A stretch of 64,000 nt of DNA from Actinomycetota bacterium (GCA_016185275.1 JACPNX010000037.1:1-64000); one strand, 5' to 3'; positions 30,246 to 40,251 are shown, counted from the stretch's first letter. The notes: a model not told the origin generated them from the sequence alone. Program-made: numbers and translations.

Positions 30246-30829
30246 GCGGGCTCCTCGACGGCGTCGGCCCGGTCCTCGGCGTGCAGGTCCAGCACCGGCT
30301 CGTCCTCGTCGACCTGGTCGACCCGGCGGCTGCGGGCCATCAGGACCGCGCCGACCACCGCGATGACGAGCAGGACGGAGGTGACCTCGAAGGGGAACAC
30401 GTAGTCGGTGAACAGCAGCCGGCCGAGCTGCTCGACGTTGGGCATGTCGGCCCGCACGGCCGCGCCGGCTCCGTGCGCACCGGTGATGGTGCCCGTGGCC
30501 ACGACGGCGATGAGGCCGGCACCGATCACGATCCCGGCGACGAGGGCGGCCGGCCGCTGGCCGCGCAAGGGCTCCTCCTCGAGGTCCTCGGAGCGGTCCA
30601 CGCCGAGCAGCATGATCACGAACAGGAAGACCACGACGATGGCACCGGCGTAGACGATGACCTGCACCGCGGCCAGGAACTGGGCGTCCTGGGCGATGAA
30701 CAGGACGGCGATGGCGAACAGCGTGGCGATCAGCGACAGCGCCGAGTGCACGGCGTTGCGCGACGCGATGACGCCGGCCGCGCCCGAGATGGCGATGACC
30801 GCGGACACGGCGAAGACGGCGGCCTCCAT
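30242..30829 (-). CDS. nuoJ: NADH-quinone oxidoreductase subunit J, second operon
   Basis: A 195-residue membrane subunit from ATG 30829 ([19 protein letters not shown]), sharing a base with the nuoI2 stop. [20 protein letters not shown] is the conserved third helix. After the last helix there is an acidic tail ([20 protein letters not shown]) not present in NuoJ1. Confidence 0.95.
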   Translation of the reverse strand: MEAAVFAVSAVIAISGAAGVIASRNAVHSALSLIATLFAIAVLFIAQDAQFLAAVQVIVYAGAIVVVFLFVIMLLGVDRSEDLEEEPLRGQRPAALVAGIVIGAGLIAVVATGTITGAHGAGAAVRADMPNVEQLGRLLFTDYVFPFEVTSVLLVIAVVGAVLMARSRRVDQVDEDEPVLDLHAEDRADAVEEPA

Positions 30830-31599
30830 CAGCGGTCGCCCCCCTCGGGAATCGAGCGCCGCCCGGCGTCGCCCCGCTCGACGACGTGCTCGGGCTGCGC
30901 CGAGCCGAAGCCGGCCACCGGTTCGCCGGTGGCGGTTGAGACCATCTCCTGGTGGGCGACGAGCTCCTCGCCGCTGCCGGGCACCTGGTCGACCTCCGCG
31001 GTCTGGCCGGCCTCGGCCGGCTTGACGCCGAAGCCGAGCTCGCCGGACCACGCCACCTTGCCCTCGTACGACGCGTCGCCGCTGGCCGCCGTGGCCCGCA
31101 CCCACGCGGAGGTGAGGGGGATGATCGCCTCGGCGTCGCTCCAGTCCTCCCACGGAAGCTGCTTCGGGCGGCCGTCGTCACCGACGAGCAGCTCGTCGCG
31201 GGTGTAGATGGCGTCGGCACGATCGACGAAGGAGAACTCGAACAGCTTCGTCTCGGTGATCGCCTCGGTGGGGCAGGCCTCGACGCACAGGTCGCAGTGG
31301 ATGCAGCGCAGGTAGTTGATCTCGTAGACGTAGCCGTAGCGCTCCCCAGGGCTGACCGGCGCGTCGGGAGGGTTGTCGCGCCCGCGCACGAAGATGCACC
31401 GGGCCGGGCACACCCCGGCGCACAGCTCGCAGCCGATGCACTTCTCCATGCCGTCCTCGTAGCGGTTGAGGACGTGGCGGCCATGGGTGCGCACCGCCTT
31501 GTCGCGCTTGCCGCCCTCGTCCTTCACGTACTCACGGGTGACGCGCTGGCGCCGGCCGATCTGGCGCAGCGTCACGGCGAAGCCGCCGAGGTAGCCCAT
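30829..31599 (-). CDS. nuoI: NADH-quinone oxidoreductase subunit I, second operon, with C-terminal extension
   Basis: A 256-residue subunit carrying clusters N6a/N6b: Cys54/57/60/64 ([12 protein letters not shown]) and Cys99/102/105/109 ([12 protein letters not shown]). ATG 31599 ([15 protein letters not shown]) has GGGAGG upstream and shares a base with the nuoH2 stop. The common core ends near residue 170; about 85 further residues of Ala/Glu/Gly-rich sequence with no recognised motif follow. The core is intact and should be functional. Confidence 0.95.
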   Translation of the reverse strand: MGYLGGFAVTLRQIGRRQRVTREYVKDEGGKRDKAVRTHGRHVLNRYEDGMEKCIGCELCAGVCPARCIFVRGRDNPPDAPVSPGERYGYVYEINYLRCIHCDLCVEACPTEAITETKLFEFSFVDRADAIYTRDELLVGDDGRPKQLPWEDWSDAEAIIPLTSAWVRATAASGDASYEGKVAWSGELGFGVKPAEAGQTAEVDQVPGSGEELVAHQEMVSTATGEPVAGFGSAQPEHVVERGDAGRRSIPEGGDR

Positions 31600-32807
31600 C
31601 AGGCCCTCACCTCCCTGCGCCGGTCCACGCCGTGGTCGAGCCGAGCCCGGCGGAAGGCGAGCGACATGAGCCCGGCGGCACCGGCGAGGACCACGATGCT
31701 GACTGCGAGCGTGAGCCACGGGTTCCAGTTCTGGTCGTCGCCGACCCGGATGGCGGTGAGCAGCAGGAGCCACCCGAGCGAGAAGGGGATCAGCCCCTTC
31801 CACCCGAGGTCCATGAGCTGGTCGTAGCGGAAGCGCGGCAGCGTGGCGCGGAACCACACGAACACGAACAGGAACACGACGAGCTTGAGGAAGAACCAGA
31901 ACAGTCCCCAGAGCCATTCGGGGCCGACGACGGCCGGGCCGGTGGGGCCGCCGAGGAACAGCGTCACGATGATCGCCGACATGGTGATCGTGTTCATGAA
32001 CTCGGCCAGGTAGAAGAGCGCGAACCGCACGCCGCTGTACTCGGTCTGGTAGCCGCCGACGATCTCCTGCTCGGCCTCCACAAGGTCGAACGGCGGCCGG
32101 TTGAGCTCGGCCGTGCCCGCGATGAGGAACACCACGAACGGCACAATGCCGGTCGTGAACAGGTTCCAGCGCCACGGGGCACCGAACTGCGAGTCGACGA
32201 TGCCGTTCGTCGTGAGCGATCCCGAGACCAGCACGACGGCGACGACGGACAGGCCCAGCGCGGCCTCGTAGGACACCATCTGGGCGGACGCTCGCACCGA
32301 TCCGATCAGCGGGTACTTCGAGCCCGACGCCCAGCCCGCGAGCATGACGCCGTAGACGGCGATGGACGACATCGCCAGCACGAGCAGGATGCCGATGGGT
32401 GGGTCGGCGACCTGGAACAGGGTGGTGCGACCGAACAGCCGCACGACGCCGCCACGGTTCTTCTCGAAGTGACCGCCGAGCGGGACGACCGTGAAGGTGA
32501 TGAAGGCCGGGATCAGCGACAGGTACGGCGCCAGCTTGAACACGAACCGGTCCGACCGTTCGGGCGTCAGGTCCTCCTTGAAGAAGACCTTGATGCCGTC
32601 GGCCATGCTCTGCATGATCCCCCAGGGGCCGGCCCGGTTCGGACCGACCCGGTTCTGCATGTCGCCGATGAGCTTGCGCTCGAACCAGATCATCAACATC
32701 GTGGCGACCAGCAGGAAGACGAACGCCAGCACCACCTTGAACAGCACGATCAGGACGACGGCGAGCCCGACGCCGCCGGACAGCAGGGGATCGGCGCCGA
32801 GGATCAT
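31599..32807 (-). CDS. nuoH: NADH-quinone oxidoreductase subunit H, second operon
   Basis: A 402-residue membrane subunit with nine helices. ATG 32807 overlaps the nuoG2 stop as ATGA. FERKLIGDMQNRVGPNRAGP and the quinone-site loop ELNRPPFDLVEAEQEIVGGY are textbook signatures. Compared with NuoH1 it keeps the ERK..NRVGPNR motif. A basic C-terminal tail (RRARLDHGVDRRREVRA) follows the last helix. Confidence 0.96.
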   Translation of the reverse strand: MILGADPLLSGGVGLAVVLIVLFKVVLAFVFLLVATMLMIWFERKLIGDMQNRVGPNRAGPWGIMQSMADGIKVFFKEDLTPERSDRFVFKLAPYLSLIPAFITFTVVPLGGHFEKNRGGVVRLFGRTTLFQVADPPIGILLVLAMSSIAVYGVMLAGWASGSKYPLIGSVRASAQMVSYEAALGLSVVAVVLVSGSLTTNGIVDSQFGAPWRWNLFTTGIVPFVVFLIAGTAELNRPPFDLVEAEQEIVGGYQTEYSGVRFALFYLAEFMNTITMSAIIVTLFLGGPTGPAVVGPEWLWGLFWFFLKLVVFLFVFVWFRATLPRFRYDQLMDLGWKGLIPFSLGWLLLLTAIRVGDDQNWNPWLTLAVSIVVLAGAAGLMSLAFRRARLDHGVDRRREVRA

Positions 32808-35614
32808 GACGTCGTCTCCACGCGCACGTCGGTGACCGGCGCCTCGGCGTCGATGAGGTCACCGGGATCGGGACCGTCCAGGTTCCAACCGAGCACGATC
32901 GCGCCGCGGGGCACGTCGGGATCGGCCAGGGTCGCGGTGACGAGCGAGCCGCGCGCCGAGGAGATCTTCAGCGCACCGCCGGGCTCGACGCCCAACCGGG
33001 CCAGCTCTATGGGGTTCACCCGGGCCGTGCTGCGCCCGGCCAGCCCCCGCAGGGCCCGGGCCTGCTGGTTGAGCGTGCCGCGGTCGTAGAGCTTGCGGGT
33101 GGTGAACAGCCGGAGCGAGTAGCGGTCGACCGGGGGGACGCTCGGTTCGGCGGCCGGCGGGGCGAAGCGCAACAGGGAGGGCCGGTCGCCGGGGGGCGGC
33201 TCGGCCACGGGGACGTCGTCCTGGCCCTCGACCCCACCGGCGTCGTCGTGGCCGCGCTCCTCGGCGGACACGTCGGTCGAGTCCTCGTGCGCCGCGGCCG
33301 CACTCTCGTGCGCATGCGACTCGGCCTTGCCGGCCTCCCCCTGCGGGCCACCCTCCGCGGCCACGGACGCGACCGCAGCGGCGGCGGCCTGCCCGTGCTG
33401 CACGTCGGCGGCCGGGACGCCAGCGCCTCCGACGACCGACACGTCGCTGCCCCCGAGGGCGTTGCCCTCGACGTCGACCTCGGTGGCGGACAAGCGCGAC
33501 GGCAGCGGCACGACCACGCCGTCGGAGGCTTCCGGCGACGTGAGCAGCTCCCACGTCACGCCGGCGTGGCTCGGGGCGACGCGCTCGATCTCCGCCCAGG
33601 TCGCCTCCACGGACTCGAGCCCCAGGTCGGCGCCGAGGCGCCTGGCCAGATCGCCCGCCAGGTGCCAGTCGGACCGGGCCGTCCCGGGCGGCGTCACGAT
33701 GCGCCCGAGCGTGGAGACCCGACCCTCGAGGTTCGTGGTCGTACCGTCGACCTCGCCGTAGCCGGCCGCGGCGAGCACGACGTCGGCCTGGCTCGACGAC
33801 GCGGTGAGGAACGTGTCGAGCGCGATCACCGTGCGGGCGCCGGCCAGCGCCCGCTCGGCCAGGACGTGGTCGGGGAAGTCCGCGATGGGATCGGCGCCGA
33901 GAAGGACGAGCGTGTCGATCCGGCCGTCGGCGGCGGCGCGCAGGATGCCGGTGGCGTCGAGGCCCGGCTCGACCGGTACGGCGCCCCACTCGCCGGCGAA
34001 CCAGTCCCGGCCGTCGGCCAGCGCCGTGCGCCCGGGCAGGACTCCCGGCGCCAGACCCATGTCGAGCGCGCCGTGCACGTTGCCGCGCCGCAGGGCCGGC
34101 AGGAAGCGCACCTCGTCGAGCCCGGCCAGCAGCGCGGCCGCGGCGTCGACGACCGCGCCGGCGCCCTCGGCCACCGACGACCGGCCGATCACGACCGTGA
34201 CCGGGCCGCGGCGCAGCGCCTCGGCCGCCCGGCGGAACCCGTCCTCGTCGGCGCCCTGCGGGGCGGGGCCGCCGTCGAGCAGGGCGCGGACCACCGTGAC
34301 CTGCTCGCCGGGGCGGTGGCGCAACGAGGCCGCGGCCAGCTCGGTCGACGTGGTGGCCGCCGGCGCGAGCTCGATGACCGTCGCCGCGTCCTCGAGCACC
34401 GCGTGGCGGAGCCTCAGGTACAGGACCGGCAGCTCCTCCTTCAGGTCCGGAGCGAGCAGCACGACGGTGCCGCCGCGCGCGCACGCCTGGTCGATGGTGG
34501 CCCGCGGCAGCCCGAGCACCACTTCGGCGGGAAGGCCGTCGCCGAGCTGGCAGTCGACGTGGTCGGTGCCGATGACGCCCTTGGTCAGCTTGGCCCATGC
34601 GTAGGCCGCCTCGTTGGTGAGCCGGGCGCCGCCCAGCACGGCCACGCCGGCGGGTCCCGAGCGGTCGAGGCCCTCGCGGATGGCCGACGCCGCCTCGTTC
34701 AGCGCCTCGGACCAGCGCACCGGCACCAGCTCGGAGCCGCGCCGCACCAGCGGGCCGTGCAGGCGGTCGTCGGACTCGAAGGCCTGGAAGTCGAAGCGGC
34801 CCTTGTCGCACAGCCAGCTCCAGTTGACCGGATCGATGTCCACGCCGTTCATCCGCAGCATCCGGTTGCGGGACGAGTCCACCACCACCCGGCAGCCGAC
34901 CGAGCAGGACGTGCACGTCGATTCGGTCTGCTGGAGGTCCCACGGCCTGGCCCGGAAGCGGTACGGCGTCGCCGTCAGGGCACCGACCGGGCAAATCTGG
35001 ACCGTGTTGCCGCTGAAGTACGACGCGAAGGGATGGTCCGGGAAGGTGTTGACCTGCGTCTGGCCGCCGCGGTCGAGGAAGTGGATGAGCGGATCGCCGG
35101 CCACCTCCTTGGCGAAGCGCGTGCACCGGTCGCACAGGATGCAGCGCTCGCGGTCCAGGGTCACGAGATCGCTGATCGGGATGGGCTTTTCGAAGTGCCG
35201 CTTCTCCTCGATCATGCGCGACTCGCCCGGGCCGTAGGCCATGGTCTGGTCCTGCAGCGGGCACTCGCCGCCCTTGTCGCACACCGGGCAGTCCAGCGGG
35301 TGGTTGACGAGGAGGAACTCGAGCACACCGTCCTGGGCCTTGACGACCGGTCGCGAGTCGGTCGTGACGTTCATCCCGGGGGCGACGGGAGCCATGCACG
35401 CCGGCTGCAGCGCGGCCCCTCGGCCGGTGTCGATCTCGACCAGGCACATGCGGCACATGCCGACCGGCCGCATGCGCGGGTGGTAGCAGAACCGGGGGAT
35501 GTAGATGCCGACCCGCTCGGCGGCGTCGATCAGCAGCTCGCCGGGACGAGCCTCGATCTCCTTGCCGTCGACGGTGATCGTCAGCGTGTCGGTGGCGTTG
35601 GTTGCCTCAGGCAC
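32804..35614 (-). CDS. nuoG: NADH-quinone oxidoreductase subunit G, second operon
   Basis: About 936 residues from GTG 35614, which overlaps the nuoF2 stop by 8 bases and has GAGGAG upstream. The N-terminal iron-sulfur module is complete: [2Fe-2S] Cys43/54/57/73; N4/N5 ligands His105, Cys109/112/118 and Cys158/161/164/208; and the N7-type set Cys234/237/241/269 that only some NuoG proteins keep. A molybdopterin-oxidoreductase-like body follows without cofactor role. Residues about 715-815 are a low-complexity Ala/Glu/His/Asp linker. The final 120 residues (VDRYSLRLFTTRKLYDRG on) are the dinucleotide-binding-like domain. Confidence 0.95.
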   Translation of the reverse strand: MPEATNATDTLTITVDGKEIEARPGELLIDAAERVGIYIPRFCYHPRMRPVGMCRMCLVEIDTGRGAALQPACMAPVAPGMNVTTDSRPVVKAQDGVLEFLLVNHPLDCPVCDKGGECPLQDQTMAYGPGESRMIEEKRHFEKPIPISDLVTLDRERCILCDRCTRFAKEVAGDPLIHFLDRGGQTQVNTFPDHPFASYFSGNTVQICPVGALTATPYRFRARPWDLQQTESTCTSCSVGCRVVVDSSRNRMLRMNGVDIDPVNWSWLCDKGRFDFQAFESDDRLHGPLVRRGSELVPVRWSEALNEAASAIREGLDRSGPAGVAVLGGARLTNEAAYAWAKLTKGVIGTDHVDCQLGDGLPAEVVLGLPRATIDQACARGGTVVLLAPDLKEELPVLYLRLRHAVLEDAATVIELAPAATTSTELAAASLRHRPGEQVTVVRALLDGGPAPQGADEDGFRRAAEALRRGPVTVVIGRSSVAEGAGAVVDAAAALLAGLDEVRFLPALRRGNVHGALDMGLAPGVLPGRTALADGRDWFAGEWGAVPVEPGLDATGILRAAADGRIDTLVLLGADPIADFPDHVLAERALAGARTVIALDTFLTASSSQADVVLAAAGYGEVDGTTTNLEGRVSTLGRIVTPPGTARSDWHLAGDLARRLGADLGLESVEATWAEIERVAPSHAGVTWELLTSPEASDGVVVPLPSRLSATEVDVEGNALGGSDVSVVGGAGVPAADVQHGQAAAAAVASVAAEGGPQGEAGKAESHAHESAAAAHEDSTDVSAEERGHDDAGGVEGQDDVPVAEPPPGDRPSLLRFAPPAAEPSVPPVDRYSLRLFTTRKLYDRGTLNQQARALRGLAGRSTARVNPIELARLGVEPGGALKISSARGSLVTATLADPDVPRGAIVLGWNLDGPDPGDLIDAEAPVTDVRVETTS

Positions 35615-36971
35615 CGACCGGCTCCTCGACGGGTGGCTTGGAGTTGTAGGCGACACCATGCACGGCCACGGTCACCGGCGCGGGCGCTCCGATGCGGGCC
35701 TCGAACTCGTCGCGGAACCGCAGCACCGCGCTGGCGATGGGCGACACCGCCGAGGGTCCGAGCGGGCAGATCGTCGTCTGCTTGGGCGGCCAGGTGATCG
35801 ACGGGCTGATGTTGTCGCAGATGTCGAGCAGGAGATCGAGGTCACTCGGGCGGCCGAGACCGGAGTCGATCCGCTGCAGGATCTTCTCCAGCCAGCCGGT
35901 GCCCTCACGGCACGGCGTGCACTTGCCGCACGACTCCCGAGCGAAGAAGCGCACCAGCCGCAGCGCGGCCTTCACGACGTCGGTGGTCTCGTCCATCACC
36001 ACGACGGCGCCCGAGCCGAGCATCGACCCGGCCTTGCCGACCGCACCCGCCTCGAGCGGCAGGTCGACGTGCTCTTCGAAGAACCATGGCGCCGACGCCC
36101 CGCCCGGGATGAACGCCTTGAGCGCCCGGCCCCCGCGGATGCCTCCGCCGTAGAGCGGCGAGTAGAGCAGGTCCCGGAAGGTGGTGACGCCGAACTCGAC
36201 CTCGTACACGCCCGGGCGCTTCACGTGGCCGGACACGGCGAACAGGCGTGTGCCCCGGCTCGTCTCGGCTCCCAGCGCGGCGAACGCGGCACCGCCGTGG
36301 CCGACGATCCAGGGGAGGTTGGCCAGCGTCTCGACGTTGTTCACGACGGTCGGCTGCAGGTACAGGCCCTTGGCGGCGGGGAAGAACGGCGGCTTCAGCC
36401 GCGGCATGCCGCGGTTGCCCTCGAGGCTCTCGATCAGCGCGGTCTCCTCGCCCACGATGTAGGCGCCGGCGCCCCAGTGGAGCACCACGTCGACCGAGAA
36501 GTCGCTGCCGAGGATCCCGCGGCCGACGTAGCCGCGGGCGTAGGCCTCGTTCAGCGCCTGGGCGATGCGTTCCTGGGCCAGGGCCATCTCGCCCCGGACG
36601 TAGAGGAAGGCCTGCGCGCACCCGATCGCGTAGCAGGCGATGAGGACGCCCTCGATGAGCTGGTGGGGGTCCTTCTCCATGAGCAGGCGATCCTTGTAGG
36701 TGCCCGGCTCCGACTCGTCGCCGTTGACGACCAGGTAGCGGGGCCACACGCCCGGCGGGCAGAAGCCCCACTTGACCCCGGCCGGGAAGCCGGCGCCGCC
36801 CCGGCCGAGCAGGCTGGCCGCCTTCACCTCGGCGGCGACCTCGTCGGGCCGCATGGACAGGACGCGGCGCAGCGCCGTGTAGCCGCCGGTGGCCTCGTAA
36901 CGGTCGATCGTGAACCCGTCGGCGACGTCGAAGCGCGACGTGATGATGCGGGGCGCGTCGGTGACGGTCAT
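35607..36971 (-). CDS. nuoF: NADH-quinone oxidoreductase subunit F, second operon
   Basis: A 454-residue NADH-oxidising subunit with FMN and cluster N3. GRGGAGFPAG (56-65) and NGDESEPGTYKDR form the NADH/FMN site; ESCGKCTPCREG and TICPLGPSA supply the four cluster cysteines. ATG 36971 has GGAGGTG upstream. It is separated from nuoE by 97 bases containing a palindrome, the largest gap in the operon, so it may have some independent control. No counterpart exists in the first nuo operon. Confidence 0.96.
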   Translation of the reverse strand: MTVTDAPRIITSRFDVADGFTIDRYEATGGYTALRRVLSMRPDEVAAEVKAASLLGRGGAGFPAGVKWGFCPPGVWPRYLVVNGDESEPGTYKDRLLMEKDPHQLIEGVLIACYAIGCAQAFLYVRGEMALAQERIAQALNEAYARGYVGRGILGSDFSVDVVLHWGAGAYIVGEETALIESLEGNRGMPRLKPPFFPAAKGLYLQPTVVNNVETLANLPWIVGHGGAAFAALGAETSRGTRLFAVSGHVKRPGVYEVEFGVTTFRDLLYSPLYGGGIRGGRALKAFIPGGASAPWFFEEHVDLPLEAGAVGKAGSMLGSGAVVVMDETTDVVKAALRLVRFFARESCGKCTPCREGTGWLEKILQRIDSGLGRPSDLDLLLDICDNISPSITWPPKQTTICPLGPSAVSPIASAVLRFRDEFEARIGAPAPVTVAVHGVAYNSKPPVEEPVGA

Positions 36972-37012
36972 GGCCGCACCTCCCGTCGACCTGATCCCCC
37001 ACGTCCTCCTCG

Positions 37013-37058
37013 TTCTGGAGGTGTGGGCACCGCTCCAGCGGTACTGACACCTCCAGAA
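37013..37058. repeat. Nested inverted repeat between nuoE and nuoF
   Basis: TTCTGGAGGTGT (37013-37024) and its exact reverse complement (37047-37058) enclose 22 bases with a second hairpin, ACCGC/GCGGT. The surrounding A/T-ended CCAGAAT is unusual in this GC-rich region. It could be an mRNA processing or attenuation structure, or a dispersed palindromic element; it lies between cotranscribed genes, so full termination is unlikely. Confidence 0.7.
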
Positions 37059-37068
37059 TGGCGGGGGT

Positions 37069-37695
37069 TCACGGCGTGTCCTTCGCAGGGGCGGGGCGGC
37101 TGGCGATCCAGGCCGGCTCGCGCCCGCCGACCGGCGACGCGGCGCCCGCAGCCCGGTCGGTCGGGATGCGCTGGCGGGTGCGGTGCAGCGTGCCGTGCGG
37201 CGGGACCTCGTCGACGAGGGCCCCCGAGCGCAGATCGTCGACGAGCCGGTCGAAGTCCTCGGGCGCCACCTTGTACCGGTAGCGGTAGTTGACCTGGAGG
37301 CACGGCGCCTCGGTGCACGCCGCGATGCACTCGACGTCCTCGAGCGTGATCAGGCCGTCCCGGGTCGTGCCGCCGGCCTTGACGCCCAACGTCGCCTCGG
37401 CGTGGTGGAGCAGCTCCTCGGCGCCGAGGAGCTGGCACGAGATGTTGGTGCAGATGTTGACGAGGTAGGTCCCGACCGGCTCGCGCTTGAACATCTCGTA
37501 GAACGAGCAGGTGCCGAGCACCTCGGCGGCGGTGACGCCGACCAGCTCGGCGATGTGCTCCATCGCGTCGTCGGTGACCCAACCGTCCTGCTCCTGCGCG
37601 AGGTGCAGCAGTGGGATGAGGGCCGACTTGGGGCGCGGGTAACGGCCGATGATCTCGCGGGCGACGAGCTCGTTGGCCTCGGTGAGGCGCGCCAT
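37069..37695 (-). CDS. nuoE: NADH-quinone oxidoreductase subunit E, second operon
   Basis: A 208-residue thioredoxin-like subunit with [2Fe-2S] cluster N1a; ligands Cys82, Cys87, Cys123 and Cys127 (ICTNISCQ and VECIAACTEAPC). The helical N-terminal region (RYPRPKSALIPLLHLAQEQ) is typical. The last 45 residues (from about 165) are a Pro/Arg/Ala tail not found in most homologues. It follows nuoD2 by 67 bases. Confidence 0.95.
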   Translation of the reverse strand: MARLTEANELVAREIIGRYPRPKSALIPLLHLAQEQDGWVTDDAMEHIAELVGVTAAEVLGTCSFYEMFKREPVGTYLVNICTNISCQLLGAEELLHHAEATLGVKAGGTTRDGLITLEDVECIAACTEAPCLQVNYRYRYKVAPEDFDRLVDDLRSGALVDEVPPHGTLHRTRQRIPTDRAAGAASPVGGREPAWIASRPAPAKDTP

Positions 37696-37762
37696 CAGCG
37701 ATCGACCTCGGAGGTCTCGTCGGGGCTCGGCCGACGCCGGCCTCCGATGGTCGGCGACGCCT

Positions 37763-39088
37763 TCAACGGTCGACCTCGCCCATGATCGGGTCCACGGACG
37801 AGATGACGGCGACCGCGTCCGCGATGAGCCCGCCGCGCATCATGTGGGGCAGGCACTGGAGGTTGAAGAAGCTCGGACCGCGGATGCGCATGCGGTACGG
37901 CTTCGACGAGCCGTCGCTGACCAGGTAGCAGCCGAGCTCGCCGCGGGGTGACTCGATGGCGACGTACACGTCGCCCTCGGGCACCTTGAAGCCCTCGGTG
38001 AAGATCTTGAAGTGGTGGATCAGCGCCTCCATCGACTCGTCGATGCGGGCGCGGGGCGGAGGCGTGACCTTCTTGTCCTGCAGGCGGTAGTCGCCGGGCG
38101 GCATGCGGTCGAGGATCTGCAGGATGATCCGGATCGATTCGCGCACCTCGTTGAGGCGGATGGCGTAGCGGTCGAAGCAGTCGCCGTAGGTGCCGACGAC
38201 CACGTCGAAGTCGACCTGGTCGTAGGCGAGGTACGGCATGTCTCGCCGCAGGTCCCACGCGTAGCCCGTGGACCGCAGGATCGGCCCGGTGGCGCCGAGG
38301 GCGATGGCCTCCTCGGTGGTGATGACGCCGACCCCCTGGAGCCGTTCCCGCCAGATGGGCTGGCCGGTCATCAGGATGTCGTACTCCTCGAGGCGCGGCG
38401 GCAGCATGTCCATCAGCCGCAGCACGTCGTCGCGCCAGCCGTCCGGCAGGTCGGCGGCCACCCCGCCGGGGCGGATGTAGTTGTGGTTCATCCGCAGGCC
38501 GGTGACCTTCTCGAGGAAGCGCAGGGTCTCCTCGCGCTCGCGCCAGCCGTAGAGCATCATCGACACGGCCCCGAGGTCCATGCCGTTGGTGGCGAGGAAG
38601 AGCAGGTGCGACGAGATCCGGTTGATCTCGGTCATGAGCATGCGGATCCACACGGCACGGGGCGGCACCTCGACGCCGAGGAGCGCCTCGGTCGCCATCG
38701 AGAAGACCAGCTCGGTGAAGAGCGGCGACGCGTAGTCCATGCGCGTGGCGTTGGTCGGGCCCTGCAGGTAGGTGAGCTGCTCGCCGGTCTTCTCCATGCC
38801 GGTGTGGAGGTAGCCGATGACCGGTTTGGTGCGCAGGACCGTCTCGCCGTCGAGCTCGAGCATGAGCCGGAGCACGCCGTGCGTGGAGGGGTGCTGGGGC
38901 CCCATGTTGATGATGGTCGTCTCGCCGTCGGTGGTCTCGGAGCCGGCGGCCGCCTGCGCGTCCGCCTCGGACATGCGCAGCACCGCGCCGAGCTCGCGCA
39001 GGACCTCGACGCCCCCTTCCACCGGGCGGTCGGTCATCTCCTGCGCACCCTCGTCGGTGAGGCGCGACCGGCTCTCGAGCGTGCTCAT
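37763..39088 (-). CDS. nuoD: NADH-quinone oxidoreductase subunit D, second operon (intact)
   Basis: A 441-residue quinone-chamber subunit, complete. ATG 39088 has GAGGTGG upstream. After a 55-residue variable N-terminus the core begins IINMGPQHPSTHGVLR (59-74) with the quinone-site histidine. GYLHTGMEKTGEQLTY (92-107) has Thr96 where NuoD1 and mitochondrial NDUFS2 have the methylated arginine; the Thermus subunit is known to share the Thr. The helical segment missing from NuoD1 is present (TNATRMDYASPLFTELVFSM and onward). It ends SVDPIMGEVDR, the universal C-terminus. Confidence 0.96.
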   Translation of the reverse strand: MSTLESRSRLTDEGAQEMTDRPVEGGVEVLRELGAVLRMSEADAQAAAGSETTDGETTIINMGPQHPSTHGVLRLMLELDGETVLRTKPVIGYLHTGMEKTGEQLTYLQGPTNATRMDYASPLFTELVFSMATEALLGVEVPPRAVWIRMLMTEINRISSHLLFLATNGMDLGAVSMMLYGWREREETLRFLEKVTGLRMNHNYIRPGGVAADLPDGWRDDVLRLMDMLPPRLEEYDILMTGQPIWRERLQGVGVITTEEAIALGATGPILRSTGYAWDLRRDMPYLAYDQVDFDVVVGTYGDCFDRYAIRLNEVRESIRIILQILDRMPPGDYRLQDKKVTPPPRARIDESMEALIHHFKIFTEGFKVPEGDVYVAIESPRGELGCYLVSDGSSKPYRMRIRGPSFFNLQCLPHMMRGGLIADAVAVISSVDPIMGEVDR

Positions 39089-39118
39089 CGGCCCGCCACC
39101 TCGTGCTGTGCCTCGTGG

Positions 39119-39661
39119 TCAGCGTGCATCGGCGGTCGCCTTGAACTCGACCGGGATGCGCCCGACGGCGAAGTCCTTGCGCAGCGGGTGGCCGATCCAG
39201 TCCTCCGGCATGAGGATCCGGGTGAGATCGGGGTGCCCGTCGAAGCGGATGCCGAACATGTCGAACACCTCGCGCTCGGCCGCCTCGGTGCCCGGGTGGA
39301 CCGCGAACAGCGAGGGCAGGACGGGGTCGTCCTCGGGCACCTGGACCACGAGACGCAGGCGAGCCCGTTCGCGGTGGCTGAGGAGCACGACCACGACCTC
39401 GAAGCGCTCGGGCCGCACGCCTTCGGGCCGCGGTCGGTCCCCGAGGTTCTTCAGGTGGTCGACGGCGGTGACGTCGAGGCAGGCGATCCAGCCCTCGCCG
39501 CGCAGCGTGCGCACGAGATCGACGAGCTGGTCCCGGCCGGGGTGCGCCACCCGCTGGCCGCGTGCCGTGGTGACCGGTGCGCCGTGCAGCAGCTCGGGGC
39601 CGAGCTCGGGTTCGGGTTCAGGTGGCGCGACCCGCGACTCGGTCTCGCGTGCGTCGGCCAC
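39119..39661 (-). CDS. nuoC: NADH-quinone oxidoreductase subunit C, second operon
   Basis: A 180-residue 30-kDa-type subunit. GTG 39661 lies two bases after the nuoB2 stop. A short Pro/Glu N-terminus is followed by the compact domain with signature [35 protein letters not shown]. Of normal length, in contrast with the extended NuoC1. Confidence 0.94.
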   Translation of the reverse strand: MADARETESRVAPPEPEPELGPELLHGAPVTTARGQRVAHPGRDQLVDLVRTLRGEGWIACLDVTAVDHLKNLGDRPRPEGVRPERFEVVVVLLSHRERARLRLVVQVPEDDPVLPSLFAVHPGTEAAEREVFDMFGIRFDGHPDLTRILMPEDWIGHPLRKDFAVGRIPVEFKATADAR

Positions 39662-39663
39662 GG

Positions 39664-40251
39664 CTAGCGCCGCCCGGACACGGTGACGGTCTGCGACGTC
39701 GACTGGCCGTCGAGCAGCTCGACCACCCCGCCGGCGCCGGCGCCACGCTCGGACCGGCGGCGGGTGATCTCGCCCGCCACGATCTTTTCGTGCAGCGTCT
39801 GGATGGAGTGCATGAGCGTCTCCGGCCCGGGCGGGCATCCCGGCGAGTACACGTCGACCGGCACGATCTGGTCGACGCCCTGCACGATCGCGTAGTTGTT
39901 GAACATGCCGCCGCTCGATGCGCACACGCCCATGGAGATGACCCACTTGGGTTCCATCATCTGGTCGTAGATCTGGCGCAGGACCGGCGCCATCTTCTGC
40001 GACACCCGGCCGGCCACGATCATCAGGTCCGCTTGGCGCGGCGAGGCTCGGAACACCTCCATGCCGAAGCGGGCCATGTCGTAGTGGGGTCCGCCGGTGG
40101 CCATCATCTCGAGCGCGCAGCAGGCCAGGCCGAAGGTGGCCGGCCACATCGACTTGGCGCGCGACCACTTGACGAGGTCCTCGAGCTTGCCCGTGACCAG
40201 GTTGTGGTCCAGGGCCGCGAGGCCTTCGTCCGGCATGTCCCGCAGGCCCAT
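39664..40251 (-). CDS. nuoB: NADH-quinone oxidoreductase subunit B, second operon
   Basis: A 195-residue subunit with cluster N2. Ligands are Cys44 and Cys45 (GLACCALE), Cys110 (MGVCASSGG) and Cys139 (SPGCPPGPE). ATG 40251 ([17 protein letters not shown]) shares a base with the nuoA2 stop. The C-terminal 35 residues ([20 protein letters not shown]) are an unconserved extension. Confidence 0.95.
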   Translation of the reverse strand: MGLRDMPDEGLAALDHNLVTGKLEDLVKWSRAKSMWPATFGLACCALEMMATGGPHYDMARFGMEVFRASPRQADLMIVAGRVSQKMAPVLRQIYDQMMEPKWVISMGVCASSGGMFNNYAIVQGVDQIVPVDVYSPGCPPGPETLMHSIQTLHEKIVAGEITRRRSERGAGAGGVVELLDGQSTSQTVTVSGRR

